Shown here: positions 7,798-18,119 of the stretch, one piece after another | How positions within the stretch are numbered: position 1 is the stretch's first letter | Layout of the letters: each line of letters begins with the position of its first letter | Source of the DNA: Saprospiraceae bacterium | Lineage (GTDB): Bacteria; Bacteroidota; Bacteroidia; Chitinophagales; Saprospiraceae | Assembly: GCA_018057925.1 (NCBI GenBank) | Contig: JAGPCT010000002.1 | Coordinates: 1-64,000, forward strand | DNA: 64,000 nucleotides | Reading direction: 5' to 3' | Translations under genes and position numbers: made by a program | Notes under the pieces: model-generated | What the model was told of the DNA's origin: nothing | The model's input: the letters and a program-made list of their open reading frames with translations, nothing else | Database searches by the model: none

Positions 7798-8135
7798 TGT
7801 ATAGCCAATTTAAAATTAAAAATAGAATGCAGCTGCCTGACAAATTGTTCCAACTCTTCCTTTTGTTTTTTTCGTTCTTTCCTACCCGATTCTGTTAAGA
7901 AATAATATTTGCGTGGTCTATTGTCAACTTGTTCCAGAGTGGAAGTTAAGACTCCTTGGGCTTCCAATTTATATAAGGCTTGATATAATGCACTTTCAGT
8001 GATAACAAGATTGCTATCTGTCATTTTTTCTAACTCTTTCATCATCTGATAACCATACATTTTCCTTTGATTGGAAAGTAATTCTAACAAGATAGCTTTT
8101 AGAGTTCCTTTGATTAAATCGTGATTCTTTTTCAT
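7794..8135 (-). CDS. PadR family transcriptional regulator
   Basis: The protein has 113 residues, the normal length of short PadR proteins. The winged-helix pattern is clear: LIKGTLKAILLELLS, GYQMMKELEKM, the recognition region ITESALYQALYKLEAQGVL and the wing RPRKYYFLTESGRKE. It is the first gene of a two-gene operon with the overlapping membrane protein. Such regulators bind palindromes near their own promoter and usually repress the operon. The ligand is unknown. Confidence 0.9.
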   Translation of the reverse strand: MKKNHDLIKGTLKAILLELLSNQRKMYGYQMMKELEKMTDSNLVITESALYQALYKLEAQGVLTSTLEQVDNRPRKYYFLTESGRKERKKQKEELEQFVRQLHSIFNFKLAIQ

Positions 8136-8153
8136 TGAATTATACTACAGGTG

Positions 8154-8184
8154 CTAAGGTATAATTTTAAATATAAATTTCAAA
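8154..8184 (-). promoter_or_regulatory. Bacteroidota-type promoter of the padR operon
   Basis: On the minus strand TTTG is followed after exactly 19 bases by TACCTTAG, one mismatch from the Bacteroidota pattern TTTG-N19-TAnnTTTG. It lies 18 bp before the PadR ATG. Confidence 0.5.
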
Positions 8185-8248
8185 GAATTTTTCTGAAAAT
8201 AATTTGTGAAAAGTATGAATTACCTATTTCTAAGTTCGGATTGAAATG

Positions 8249-8280
8249 GAAAAAAGGAGTCATCTATGAGACAACTCCTT
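8249..8280 (-). terminator. Terminator of the S9 peptidase operon
   Basis: Read on the minus strand, AAGGAGT and ACTCCTT form a 7-bp stem with a 13-base loop, followed by a T-rich run. It lies about 30 bp after the stop codon at 8310. Confidence 0.65.
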
Positions 8281-8309
8281 AATACATTTTTAAAATATTT
8301 TAAAAGAAA

Positions 8310-10319
8310 TTACAGCGTTTCACGCAACCATCTGAAAAATTCATGATGCCACACTAAGCTATTATACGGCTTTGTGACCCAGTGACCTTCATCCGGATAT
8401 ATCAACAACCTGGACTTTAATCCTTTCAATTGTGCAGCTTGAAAAGCTTCAAGCCCTTGTTCATAAGGTACTCTGAAGTCTTTTTCACCTTCAATAATCA
8501 TGATAGGAGTGTCCCACTGGGCAACGTAATTGATTGGGTTAAAATCTGTGTATGACTTAGGCTGTGGCTTTTGCCAGTATGGACCTTTCAAGTCAAAGTT
8601 AGCAAACCACAATTCTTCTGTTGCTCCGTACCAACTTTCCATATTGAATAATCCACAATGGGCAATAAAGGTTTTGAATCGCTTTTGATGTTTGCCAGCC
8701 AGCATATACACAGAATATCCGCCATAAGATGCTCCGACGGCGCCCATTCGATCTTTATCCACATAAGGTTCGGCAGCAAGGGCATCGGTGGCGCTCAGAT
8801 AGTCTCTGATGGGCTGGCCGCCCCAATCGCCGGAAATAGCCTCATTCCAAGCCTGTCCATAACCGGGCATACCGCGGCGATTGGGTGCAATGACAATGTA
8901 TCCATTGGCTGCCATCAATTGCATATTCCATCTAAAGGAATAAAATTGCGAAAGTGCGCTTTGTGGACCGCCTTGACAATATAAGAGTGCGGGATATTTT
9001 TTAGCAGGATCAAAGTCAGGGGGATAGATGACCCAGGATACCATGTCTTTTCCATCTGTTGTTTTGATCATTTTTTTCTCCACCTTGCTCATTTTGACGG
9101 TCTTATATAAGTCGTCATTGACATGCGTAAGTTGGATTATTTCGCCATTATTTGGGTTGATTGAATACAATTCGGCAGCATGATTGAAATCAGTTCTTTG
9201 TGCAATAATATTTCCATTGGATGCAATACCTATGATTCCCGAATAATCGTGTTCATCCTTTGTTAATTGTTTGATTTGAGTAGAAATATTCCCTTCTTTG
9301 TTGGTAATTAACTTCGCTTCAAAAAGTGAAACTAAGCCATTGAAAGGTGCAGAGAAATAAATTTTATCACTTGTGTTTGCCCACGTAAATGAAGAAACGG
9401 TGCCATCCCAATCCTGAAATAGATTAAATTTTTTTCCGCTTTTTAGGTCAGCTACCCAAATACTGACTTTATCCGCCTCATAGCCGTCACGTGGCATTGA
9501 TGACCAGGCGAATCTTTTGCCATCCGAAGAAAAGGCAGGAGATTTGTCATAGCCCATCATACCCACCGTAAAATTGGTCGTTTGGCCATTTGCAATGTTG
9601 TAAAAATATATATCAGAATTGGTACTTGTCGCATAGTCTTTTCCTACCTTTTTAGTTGCTACATAAGCCAGCATTTGACCATCAGGATGCCAAGCATAGT
9701 CATCACTTCCACCAAATGGTTTGGTAGGTGAATCGTACGGCTCTTTTGCCATTATATCTGTAGCTTTGTAAGTACCATCGGCTTGCTTAACTCCAACAAA
9801 GATGTGATTGTACGTGCCATCCGCCCATTGTGTCCAATGGCGATACATCAAGTCGTCATATATTCGGGCTGTTGTGGTTGCATATTCCGGGTAAAGATCG
9901 GAAGCGGTAGCATCGATTTTAACACTTTGTGACCAGAGAGCATTGCCTGTTTTCGCATTGAACAACAAGTTTTCCGCCTGTTCAGGTACTTTAGGAACAG
10001 ATGTAGTTGATGCCAATTTGCCGTCAGAAGTGTATAGGATTCCATTATCTGATAGTAATATTGGATTGTCACCCGGCTTTCCTTGACTTACGGAAGTAAT
10101 GTTTTTGCCGTCAATTCCTATGGACGAAATGAAATTAGCTCTTTTCCCGGTACTAATATTGTAAGTAGTAACATTATAACAAATAGAATTTCCATTGTTG
10201 TATAAAAATGCGCCTGAAACCCGACCCAGAGACCACAATAATTCAGGAGTCATCACACCCTGAGCAAATATGGGCTGTGTCAATGTTATTGTAATAAGAA
10301 TGAATAAATACTTTTTCAT
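8310..10319 (-). CDS. Exported S9 family prolyl oligopeptidase (dipeptidyl-peptidase 5-like)
   Basis: The protein has 669 residues from ATG 10319, which opens the signal peptide MKKYLFIL...FAQ; a TTG two codons earlier is less likely. The N-terminal ~400 residues form a beta-propeller (WHPDGQMLAYV, FSSDGKRFAW). The C-terminal peptidase domain contains YCQGGPQSA, the nucleophile motif GASYGG (Ser ~531), the Asp region IIEGEKDFRVP and the His region DEGHWV. It should remove dipeptides from peptides in the periplasm, as in Bacteroidota that use peptides as nutrients. A GNAT gene ends 8 bp upstream on the same strand, so the two are probably one operon closed by the terminator at 8249-8280. Confidence 0.9.
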   Translation of the reverse strand: MKKYLFILITITLTQPIFAQGVMTPELLWSLGRVSGAFLYNNGNSICYNVTTYNISTGKRANFISSIGIDGKNITSVSQGKPGDNPILLSDNGILYTSDGKLASTTSVPKVPEQAENLLFNAKTGNALWSQSVKIDATASDLYPEYATTTARIYDDLMYRHWTQWADGTYNHIFVGVKQADGTYKATDIMAKEPYDSPTKPFGGSDDYAWHPDGQMLAYVATKKVGKDYATSTNSDIYFYNIANGQTTNFTVGMMGYDKSPAFSSDGKRFAWSSMPRDGYEADKVSIWVADLKSGKKFNLFQDWDGTVSSFTWANTSDKIYFSAPFNGLVSLFEAKLITNKEGNISTQIKQLTKDEHDYSGIIGIASNGNIIAQRTDFNHAAELYSINPNNGEIIQLTHVNDDLYKTVKMSKVEKKMIKTTDGKDMVSWVIYPPDFDPAKKYPALLYCQGGPQSALSQFYSFRWNMQLMAANGYIVIAPNRRGMPGYGQAWNEAISGDWGGQPIRDYLSATDALAAEPYVDKDRMGAVGASYGGYSVYMLAGKHQKRFKTFIAHCGLFNMESWYGATEELWFANFDLKGPYWQKPQPKSYTDFNPINYVAQWDTPIMIIEGEKDFRVPYEQGLEAFQAAQLKGLKSRLLIYPDEGHWVTKPYNSLVWHHEFFRWLRETL

Positions 10320-10327
10320 TATCAAAA

Positions 10328-10816
10328 TTATTTTTTTGTATAAGACATAATAAAATCGTTCATATAATAACCTTTGCCAATATCAAAATCATCATATCCC
10401 TCTATGGTAAAGCCATTTTTAAAATAAAAATTAATTGCTTTATAGTTTTTTCTATTGACATGAAGTCGGAGCTCCTTTTGAGTGGAGCTAATCTCTGACT
10501 TTAAATGGTTTATAGTCCATGTTCCTAAACCTTTATGCTGCAAGGAGGTGTCGATGTATAATTTATGAATAAAAATATCGGTAGGTCTATGCTCCAAATG
10601 GAAATATCCGGAGAAGTTGCCATTGTAGTGAATGGTGAATATGTCATGACCCATGTCCAATTTTTCCTTTAAAGCCTTTTCGGAATAAAATAAGTAAAGC
10701 ATATAATCTACTTGATCTTGACCTATATTTTGGACATACGTATCTTGCCAAATTTTATTTGCAAGGTTGAATATGTCCGACAAGTTAGCAGAATCAGCTC
10801 TTTTTATTGATATCAT
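10328..10816 (-). CDS. GNAT family N-acetyltransferase
   Basis: The protein has 162 residues. The acetyl-CoA binding region is recognisable: FIHKLYIDTSLQHKGLGT (motif A, Q-x-x-G-x-G/A) followed by LRLHVNRKNYKAINFYFKNGF (motif B). The acceptor cannot be inferred; single-domain GNATs of this type modify small amines or protein N-termini. It lies 8 bp upstream of the S9 peptidase and is likely its operon partner. Confidence 0.85.
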   Translation of the reverse strand: MISIKRADSANLSDIFNLANKIWQDTYVQNIGQDQVDYMLYLFYSEKALKEKLDMGHDIFTIHYNGNFSGYFHLEHRPTDIFIHKLYIDTSLQHKGLGTWTINHLKSEISSTQKELRLHVNRKNYKAINFYFKNGFTIEGYDDFDIGKGYYMNDFIMSYTKK

Positions 10817-10846
10817 ACAGGTAAATATAGGATAATTTTTACAACC

Positions 10847-10943
10847 TTATATTCCGAATTCAGCAAATGGGATTTTACAAAATCGGAGAGTGTTGACTAT
10901 AAGTAAAATTCCCACGAACGAATTATTTCGAATGTTGTTTTAA
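10847..10943 (+). mobile_element. R1 repeat, copy C (decayed)
   Basis: The left end reads TTAT-ATTCCGAATTCAGCA and the middle retains GGGATTTTACAAAATC, GTGTTGACTAT, then AATTCCCACGAACGAATTATTTCGAATG, aligning with the left half of copy A at moderate identity. It ends in TTTTAA at 10938-10943. The right-hand hairpins are absent. Confidence 0.55.
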
Positions 10944-11046
10944 AAAAAGATTGTTAGTTGCTTATAGATATAGAATTGTTTAATATTTAATGAGACTTAT
11001 TTCCCTTTCTAAATTTGACAGTGTGCAAACAATGATTAAAAGGGAA

Positions 11047-11922
11047 TTAGATTTTCATTTTTTTCATAAAAGCAGCATTGGCTCGGATGGCGTCTATTGG
11101 TGTTGTGCCCGGATAGGCTTCTTGTTCAACTACAAAATATTCCATCCCATTTTTAAAAGCAGTTTTCAAAGCTGAATTCCAGTCAATTACACCTTTGCCT
11201 AAATCTACGGAATTTAAAGAATTGTCGATTACGGGATGCCGGCTGAAGTCTTTGATATGGCACAATTTGAATCGGTTCTTGTATTTGTTTAGCCATTTTT
11301 CTATTTTTTCTCCGGCTGCGTGTACCCAATACATATCCATTTCAAAGGTAACCAGTGAAGAGTCGGTTTCATGCATGAGGATGTCTTGCGGATAAATACC
11401 ATCGACGGCTTCAAAGGAATACGCATGGTTGTGGTATCCAAATCCGATTCCATTTTTACGACACATTTCACCTTTTTTATTGAAATCTTCAGCAGCGGCC
11501 TTGTATTTATCCAAATTATCTTGCTTACCCAACCAAGGGCAAATAAGATATTTAACCCCGATCGATGCGGCTTCTTCAACTTTCTGTTCGAAATCTTTAA
11601 ATATATCACAATGCGAAGAAGTAATGGTCATCCCTAAGTCCCCGACAAAGTTTTTAAATTCTTTTGCTCCCATTCCCCACCACATGCCATTTGGTCCGTC
11701 ATAGCTTTCAATTTGAGTGTAGCCTGCTGAGGCAACTTTTTGAAGTACGCCTTTCACATCCTGTATGATATCATCTCTTAATGTGTAAAGTTGCAGACCA
11801 AAATATTTTATTCGCCTTTCAGGAATAAAATACCGATCTAAAATCTGTGTTGACGGTGCAAGCAGCATTCCCCCGGCAGCTAAACTCAAATTGTGCACAA
11901 ATTTTCTTCTATCCTTTCTCAT
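11047..11922 (-). CDS. Exported sugar phosphate isomerase/epimerase-like TIM barrel protein
   Basis: The protein has 291 residues. It begins with DRRKFVHNLSLAAGGMLLAP, a twin-arginine type signal (RRKF plus a hydrophobic stretch). Then FGLQLYTLRDDI, IESYDG, TSSHCDI, FGYHNHAY, FEMDMYWVHAAG and LCHIKDFS are the metal- and substrate-site strands of the xylose-isomerase-like TIM barrel family (AP endonuclease 2 fold). Such Tat-exported proteins act on sugars or sugar derivatives in the periplasm, with a divalent metal bound by His/Glu/Asp. The exact substrate cannot be inferred. It lies 92 bp downstream of the alpha-2-macroglobulin gene on the same strand. A related gene begins at 63762. Confidence 0.85.
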   Translation of the reverse strand: MRKDRRKFVHNLSLAAGGMLLAPSTQILDRYFIPERRIKYFGLQLYTLRDDIIQDVKGVLQKVASAGYTQIESYDGPNGMWWGMGAKEFKNFVGDLGMTITSSHCDIFKDFEQKVEEAASIGVKYLICPWLGKQDNLDKYKAAAEDFNKKGEMCRKNGIGFGYHNHAYSFEAVDGIYPQDILMHETDSSLVTFEMDMYWVHAAGEKIEKWLNKYKNRFKLCHIKDFSRHPVIDNSLNSVDLGKGVIDWNSALKTAFKNGMEYFVVEQEAYPGTTPIDAIRANAAFMKKMKI

Positions 11923-12014
11923 ATTAGTATTTTCTTTTGTAAAGTTACAATAGATTTTTTACAAAATGAATTTTCGAATGAATTGGATGGAAGCTAAATT
12001 TATTGACCCCACTT

Positions 12015-15000
12015 TTATTCAATCTTCATTCTTTCACCTTTACTATGACTGGAAAATTCAGGCGCATACATACATTGAATGGTTGAAATACCCGTAGAAA
12101 AATCTCCTCTCAAAGAAGCCCTGATGTCATACTCAAATACAAAGGTCCCTTTGGGCAGATAATCCATGAAAAAGTTGGCTGCGACATCTTTGATAGATTG
12201 ATAATAACCCAAGCCACCCTTATATCTATATCCACTGATAGATTGAATAGGCTCAGTGCCGGCTGGGCGCATATCTTTGAGGTGGACAAATTCCATAGGT
12301 CTATCTACACGGATGATGGTTTGAACTCTGATTTTGTCTCCAACTTTGATTTTTTGACCTTGAGTTATAGGGATTAATTTTTCACCTTTATCCGTTTTTT
12401 GAACAATGTGATATGCTTTATCAATCGTTAGTGGCGTTTCTTGGAATGACTTAATTTTATCCATTTGTTCATAATATTGAAAATAGCTGGCACCCCAATT
12501 GACGACAGATGCATTATTTTTAACTTTAATATTTGCGAAGTCGGGTTTTATTTCAGTAGTCGTATAACTTTTTTTGAAATAACCGGTACCGCTTTCTGGG
12601 TTTGTAGAGGCTATATCAAATTTAGTTTTGCCTAAATGGATGTCAGGCCATACCGTTTCAAGGTTCATTACTCCACCATTGATCAATAATGCATAAATAG
12701 CGGATGATGTCGCCTTGGTTGTATTCCAGTTGTTGGTCTGTTTATTGGTCAAGAGCCACAGCTTCATCTCATCGATCAAATCCGTTTCATTGGTCAATTC
12801 AGCAAAAACTTCAATCATCATGGCTTGGGTCTCTGTCGGCAACATATACCAGAAATAACCTCTTGGCGAATTCCAATACATCCCTAAGTTATCATTTCGA
12901 AATGCGGTTTGTTTTAAGCCTTCAACGATAAGATTGCTGGTGATTTTTTCGCCATTGCGTGCAAGATACAGTGCTATCATTCCTTGGGCATATTGATTTT
13001 TCTTATTCCAATATTTTTTAGATTGGTTAAAGAAATATTGATACGCTTCTGATTGGATAAAATGCTTATCAGCCTTAAGGACTAAGGATCTTGCATATAG
13101 ATATTGAATCGGCCAATAATATAAATTGTCTGCTTCCATCAACTTTTTATCGCCTTTAGTATTTTTCTTAATTTCTTCATAAGCCTTGTTCAATGCGAGA
13201 TCGCAATATGTTAGTGCTTTTTGAAGCATGTTTTCGATATCGGCATCAGTATTTTTTACGACGCCTAAATGGTATAAATGACCTATATTTTCAATGGCAT
13301 AAGAAGTGACGTATTCATTGTCACGGCATCCGGGAAACCATGGCAAACCTCCATTCTGATATTGCCTTTCAACGATTTTTCTCATCGCTGCTTTTTGTTC
13401 GGAAGCCATTTTATTGAAATCAAATAGAAGTCCAATATTCTTTTTTTGCTGTGCTTCACTTTGAGCATCTAAGACCCAGGGAGTTTCTTGCAATAGTGCG
13501 GATTTTAATTCCTCATTTTTTTGAAGATTGCTCAACAGTGCGTCAGAATTTTTCCATTTTTCAAAGACTGCCTTTATTTTAGGATTACTATTGGCAATAT
13601 AAGCAGCAAGGGTATTGGCGTAATACCGATTGAGGATTTGCTCGGTGCATTCATAAGGGTATTCCATCATGTAAGGCAGAGCTTGGACAGCGTACCATGC
13701 CGGATTAGACGAATATTCCAAAGTATATCTGTAAGGAGTTGCCGTAGCAGAGCTTAAGGAACTATTCATGGCATTGAAAGTAAATGATTTTTCTGTTCCC
13801 TTGCGAATCATCATAGGCATGGTTTCTGTGACCAACATTCTATTTGATAGCACTGGAAGTGTATTTTCTTCACCATCGGCATGTTGTTCTGTCTGTGCAG
13901 TAATACGCACTGTAACTGCTTCAGTAGGCAAAGAAGGTGCATGTATTTTCCATGACACAACGGAAGACTGGCCGGCAGAAAGAGGCACTGACTGTTCCGG
14001 TGAAGTAACGAAAAGATGAGTACTAAGCGGCTCCATAGTTATAGCATCCACAAGTTCAAGTTTGGTCTTTACGATTCCGCTCAAACCATTCATATTGGTA
14101 ATCTTAGCAGTGAGTTCGATATCGTCATTTTCTCTAAAATACCTTGGCAGATTGGGGAATACCATGAGGTCTTTAGAAGTGGTGACTGTATTCTCCAAAG
14201 TACCTTGTTGTAAATCCTTGGTATGCGCAAAGATTCTCAATTTCCATTTTGTAAGCGCCTCCTTCATCTTAAATTGTAGGATAACATTTCCGTCTTTATC
14301 TGTATAGAGATTAGGATAAAAGAACACAGTTTCTTCTAAATTCTTACGAATGGGCGGTATTTCGGATGTTTGTTGTGATGCGTCCGGTGTATTTTCTACC
14401 TGTTCAGAAGAGCTTTTGTCAGCTTCGCCCTTTTCAGCCATTCCATCAGTTGTAGGGCTTGGTAGACTTTCCATCGCAGCCGCTCTTGAATCAATTTTGC
14501 GTGAATATTGCTTGATATTTATGTCACCATTCTCATAAGATAAACCATGATACCAGTAAACCAATATATTGGGCAAGAAGGTTCTTACTGTTTCGATTTT
14601 TTCAGAAACAAAAGATGTTTTGAAATTTTTGTACATAGTCACTATCTGATTGTGGTTATCTACATATCGACTTGCAGTATAGTAATTGGGAAAAGGGATA
14701 GGAGTGTAGCTGTCATAGGTGAATACATCCAATGAAGCATCGTACATGGAAGCCAATACCTCTGCGGCAACCTTTTCTTTTCCTTGCCCTGATATTATAA
14801 ATTCCCAGACTTCCTCTTGCCCCGGATTCAATTTATCCCTGAACGTTTTAAGTTTGATATTCAATTCTTTTTCTGTCCATGGTACATTGATGGCAACTGA
14901 TTTCGATTGTACTCGTGAGAAACCGTATGCAGTGATTACGGTATTGACTCCACCGAGATATTGTCGATTTATTTCAATGGATTTTTTAATAGCAGATGAT

Positions 15001-18000
15001 GCATCTAACCATTCTCTTGAGATCAGTTTATTTTTTACAAAAAATTCATATAATAATTTGCCGGAAGGATTTCTTGATTTGTATGATTGATGGCTTATGT
15101 CACCTACTTGATAGGCCTTTTTATCTGTTTCGGCTAAGATTAAATCATTTAAATTAAAGTCAAGGCTTTTTGATGGATTGCTAATGGTCGTATAAAATGC
15201 CTGTTTTGACGTCAATGGTTTTTGTCCGGCGATATCAAAGGTTATGCGATATTCACCTTTGGGGAATTGTATTGAATTAAGTGCAGCAATAGGGTTATCT
15301 CCGGATTGTATCGTTTGGTCGAATAAAGTTTTTTCAACTTTCCAAATGCTTTTATCGCTTTCATTCAAATAACTTTCAAAAGGCCACAATTTTTTATACT
15401 CCTCTTTTGGAATATTTACAGCTTCCGGAGTGGCATACATTTTATTTCGTAAATAGCCGGTAGGCGAGGTTAGGAGTTCGATTTTTAACTTCCCGGAAGT
15501 GATTACACTCACTCCTGCACTATTATAAGTCGCTACTGCAAGTTTTTTCAAGTCTTCAGCAGTAGAGTTGATAGGCAGCTTGATGACGGTGGAATAAGGT
15601 TCATAGCCAAGGATAAGAGAAGCCAACTTGCTTTGTGTTTCGCCATTGATATCGGTAACGTCAATGTTTATAGCAAAAATGAATTGAGGATTTGATTTTT
15701 TATCAATGGATTCATCCGGAATGGCGTCGAAGTTGATTTCAAAAGAGCCATCTGGCTTGGTGGTTAATTCACCATTAGAAATAATCATTTCATTGGAGTT
15801 GAAATTAGGTCTAAAATAACCATAATCCCACCAAAGGTATCTTTGTTGTCTTTTGCGTGAAACGGTATAAGTTACCTGAGCTCCATCTGCCGGATTACCT
15901 GCATAGTAAAGAGCTTTGCCGGATATTTTTATTTTATCTTTAAGCACATAAGCTTGAGTAATGGTATCCATCAAAACCTCAAATTTTGGTCTTTTGTACT
16001 CTTCTACTTGAATTGTTTTTCCGTAATTTTCATCAATATGAAGACTCATACTTCCGGTTAAAACCCCTGATGGAATTGTGAAATTGCCATTAATTGAGCC
16101 GAATTCATTGGTTGTAAATTTGCCTTTTGCGACCTCTTGTTGATTGACATCCCGCAAGGTTATCGTAACTTTTTTATTGGGGACAATTGATGGCAGCGCA
16201 TTTTCATCCATTTGATACATAATTGCTTTAAAATATACGATTTGGCCGGGACGATATATGGCTCTATCTGTAAATATATTTGCCTGAATACGAGATTCAT
16301 AATTTCTCCTATAAGGATAATTATAGTTGTATCGAGTATCCACAAGGGTATCCTTGCCTTTGGAGTACATACAGATAAAATTATTATTGGACACATTGGT
16401 TAAGTCAATAAAGCCTTGATTATTCGACTTTGTCTTCCCAATTTGCTCTAATCGTTGATTATTATAGTTGTAGGAATAAATTTGAGTAAGAACACTCACT
16501 AAAGGTAGCCCGCTTTTTCGATCTACTACTGCAATATTACGGTTTATGTTGCCATATTGATTGTTGTCCAATACAGATAAACTACTGACTTGAATCGTTG
16601 AAAAATGAATGTCTGAATCGGCATTTATCAAAGGTTCTGTACAAAATATATACAATCCTTCCTCTAGTGCGTCCACTTTAAATTCAACATTATGTGTTCT
16701 GAAATCATCGAATTTAGGCAATGTTGCCGGGATTGTTTTAAAAATTCCACCTTTTAGTAGATATTGTTTAAAGGTTCTATTATACCCTTCATTCAATGTC
16801 TTCATGTATTGCTCCGGACTAATTTTATAAACAATAATCTTGGCTTCATTTAAGTTCTTGTAATTGGCCAACATAAGGAATGGTTCTCCCGGTAATTGCA
16901 CACTTTCACTTTGAATAGAGATGGCAGGAGTATTCAATTCCGTAATTTTATTTTTAGCCTTAATGGCACTTTCAGAATTTGGATACTGTGTAATCAGCGT
17001 TTGTAACTGTTGGATAACATCTGATAACAGGTAGCGATTACCTTGATCTGGATCGTCAACGGAATATGAGTCGAGTTCCAAATCCAGATTGATGGCTCTT
17101 AGTTGATAGGAAGCTTTGTAAACATTGTCTGGTTCGGATGTAATGATGGAATGTAAAGCATCTTTGAAATAGCGTGCCTTTAAGGGATCAGAAGAATGTG
17201 AATAAACAAAATTGAGGCGGTCTAAATTAATCCTATGAAGAGCAGGCTGATTGCCTTTCTCGAGGTGATTTTGAATAAGCCTCTGGTATATCTGTAGGCT
17301 ATTCAATACATTGGAGGTAGAATCTCTTGAAGCAATCTCCATGGTGGCAAAGGATTCGATAGGAGCAAACCACTGCTCGCCTTTAACCACAAACTTGTAA
17401 ACAGGTTCTGTAACATAATTTCTATCATCAATTAAATAATCTAACATTTGATGTGAAAGGAAATCGAAGAGACTTGGCCTATATTCATCTGTGTTTGCAG
17501 GTGTTGTTAGAAGGTTGATATCAGAAATAGGAATTTCTTTTATTCTTTCATTTTCGATAGACTTGGAATAATATTGCCTTATTTTGTCATTGAATTTTTG
17601 CAAAGACCAAGTTGTGAAATCATTTTCATCTGTTACATTTGCTCCATCAGTGATGGAATTAATTTTGTATCTATTAAAATCAAGATACGAATTGTATGTC
17701 ATGGCAGTAAGGCAAAATAGAATCTCCTTTGTAGGTGATTGCGCTTTAGTTAAGGTTGATTCTAAATATTGGATGGCTTCCTGATCTCCATTTTCTTGGC
17801 GAGCTTTAATATTAGCCATAGTCATAATAGCGCGGATATATCCATCCCATTGACCATTTGATTCAAACTTTTGAATAAGTTTAATTAATTGGTCCTCAGC
17901 TGTTTTTATTTGATTGATTTCAATTAAGCTGTCTATTGCTTTGAATTCTTTTGGATTGGTATTGGTTAATAACTTTTGCATGTCAAGATTGTTTGAACTT

Positions 18001-18119
18001 ATGTTTGAATTGGAAGGCGCTGTAACGAGTGAATCTTTCTCATTTGTTTTCAAACTTGAATTACAGCTTATTCCGAACATAGAAACGATAGCGATTAAGA
18101 AAATGCTGATAACTTTCAT
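12015..18119 (-). CDS. Alpha-2-macroglobulin family lipoprotein
   Basis: The protein has 2034 residues, the largest in the window. A lipobox (GISC, Cys19) anchors it to a membrane. Residues ~30-380 are helical and TPR-like. MG-type beta domains follow: PGEPFLMLANY, then YRPGQIVYFKAIMY (the MG3-like hallmark) near 630, and VEEYKRPKFEV. The bait/linker region near 1180-1230 is low-complexity (SLPSPTTDGMAEKG). FPNLPRYFRENDD leads to the thioester domain with YPYECTEQ: Cys ~1491 and Gln ~1494 of the CxEQ motif are present, so the internal thioester can form. The C-terminal alpha-alpha toroid and receptor-like domain are complete. It probably traps foreign proteases at the cell surface. No pbpC-type partner is adjacent. 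Confidence 0.9.
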   Translation of the reverse strand: MKVISIFLIAIVSMFGISCNSSLKTNEKDSLVTAPSNSNISSNNLDMQKLLTNTNPKEFKAIDSLIEINQIKTAEDQLIKLIQKFESNGQWDGYIRAIMTMANIKARQENGDQEAIQYLESTLTKAQSPTKEILFCLTAMTYNSYLDFNRYKINSITDGANVTDENDFTTWSLQKFNDKIRQYYSKSIENERIKEIPISDINLLTTPANTDEYRPSLFDFLSHQMLDYLIDDRNYVTEPVYKFVVKGEQWFAPIESFATMEIASRDSTSNVLNSLQIYQRLIQNHLEKGNQPALHRINLDRLNFVYSHSSDPLKARYFKDALHSIITSEPDNVYKASYQLRAINLDLELDSYSVDDPDQGNRYLLSDVIQQLQTLITQYPNSESAIKAKNKITELNTPAISIQSESVQLPGEPFLMLANYKNLNEAKIIVYKISPEQYMKTLNEGYNRTFKQYLLKGGIFKTIPATLPKFDDFRTHNVEFKVDALEEGLYIFCTEPLINADSDIHFSTIQVSSLSVLDNNQYGNINRNIAVVDRKSGLPLVSVLTQIYSYNYNNQRLEQIGKTKSNNQGFIDLTNVSNNNFICMYSKGKDTLVDTRYNYNYPYRRNYESRIQANIFTDRAIYRPGQIVYFKAIMYQMDENALPSIVPNKKVTITLRDVNQQEVAKGKFTTNEFGSINGNFTIPSGVLTGSMSLHIDENYGKTIQVEEYKRPKFEVLMDTITQAYVLKDKIKISGKALYYAGNPADGAQVTYTVSRKRQQRYLWWDYGYFRPNFNSNEMIISNGELTTKPDGSFEINFDAIPDESIDKKSNPQFIFAINIDVTDINGETQSKLASLILGYEPYSTVIKLPINSTAEDLKKLAVATYNSAGVSVITSGKLKIELLTSPTGYLRNKMYATPEAVNIPKEEYKKLWPFESYLNESDKSIWKVEKTLFDQTIQSGDNPIAALNSIQFPKGEYRITFDIAGQKPLTSKQAFYTTISNPSKSLDFNLNDLILAETDKKAYQVGDISHQSYKSRNPSGKLLYEFFVKNKLISREWLDASSAIKKSIEINRQYLGGVNTVITAYGFSRVQSKSVAINVPWTEKELNIKLKTFRDKLNPGQEEVWEFIISGQGKEKVAAEVLASMYDASLDVFTYDSYTPIPFPNYYTASRYVDNHNQIVTMYKNFKTSFVSEKIETVRTFLPNILVYWYHGLSYENGDINIKQYSRKIDSRAAAMESLPSPTTDGMAEKGEADKSSSEQVENTPDASQQTSEIPPIRKNLEETVFFYPNLYTDKDGNVILQFKMKEALTKWKLRIFAHTKDLQQGTLENTVTTSKDLMVFPNLPRYFRENDDIELTAKITNMNGLSGIVKTKLELVDAITMEPLSTHLFVTSPEQSVPLSAGQSSVVSWKIHAPSLPTEAVTVRITAQTEQHADGEENTLPVLSNRMLVTETMPMMIRKGTEKSFTFNAMNSSLSSATATPYRYTLEYSSNPAWYAVQALPYMMEYPYECTEQILNRYYANTLAAYIANSNPKIKAVFEKWKNSDALLSNLQKNEELKSALLQETPWVLDAQSEAQQKKNIGLLFDFNKMASEQKAAMRKIVERQYQNGGLPWFPGCRDNEYVTSYAIENIGHLYHLGVVKNTDADIENMLQKALTYCDLALNKAYEEIKKNTKGDKKLMEADNLYYWPIQYLYARSLVLKADKHFIQSEAYQYFFNQSKKYWNKKNQYAQGMIALYLARNGEKITSNLIVEGLKQTAFRNDNLGMYWNSPRGYFWYMLPTETQAMMIEVFAELTNETDLIDEMKLWLLTNKQTNNWNTTKATSSAIYALLINGGVMNLETVWPDIHLGKTKFDIASTNPESGTGYFKKSYTTTEIKPDFANIKVKNNASVVNWGASYFQYYEQMDKIKSFQETPLTIDKAYHIVQKTDKGEKLIPITQGQKIKVGDKIRVQTIIRVDRPMEFVHLKDMRPAGTEPIQSISGYRYKGGLGYYQSIKDVAANFFMDYLPKGTFVFEYDIRASLRGDFSTGISTIQCMYAPEFSSHSKGERMKIE

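Noticed and set aside
7141-8135. Toxin-antitoxin or defence pair (regulator plus membrane protein)
   Set aside because: The regulator is a typical PadR protein and the partner resembles the HAAS/DUF1700 membrane proteins that normally accompany it.
14719-15090. 123-codon plus-strand ORF opposite the alpha-2-macroglobulin gene
   Set aside because: It is an antisense shadow of a well-supported long gene.
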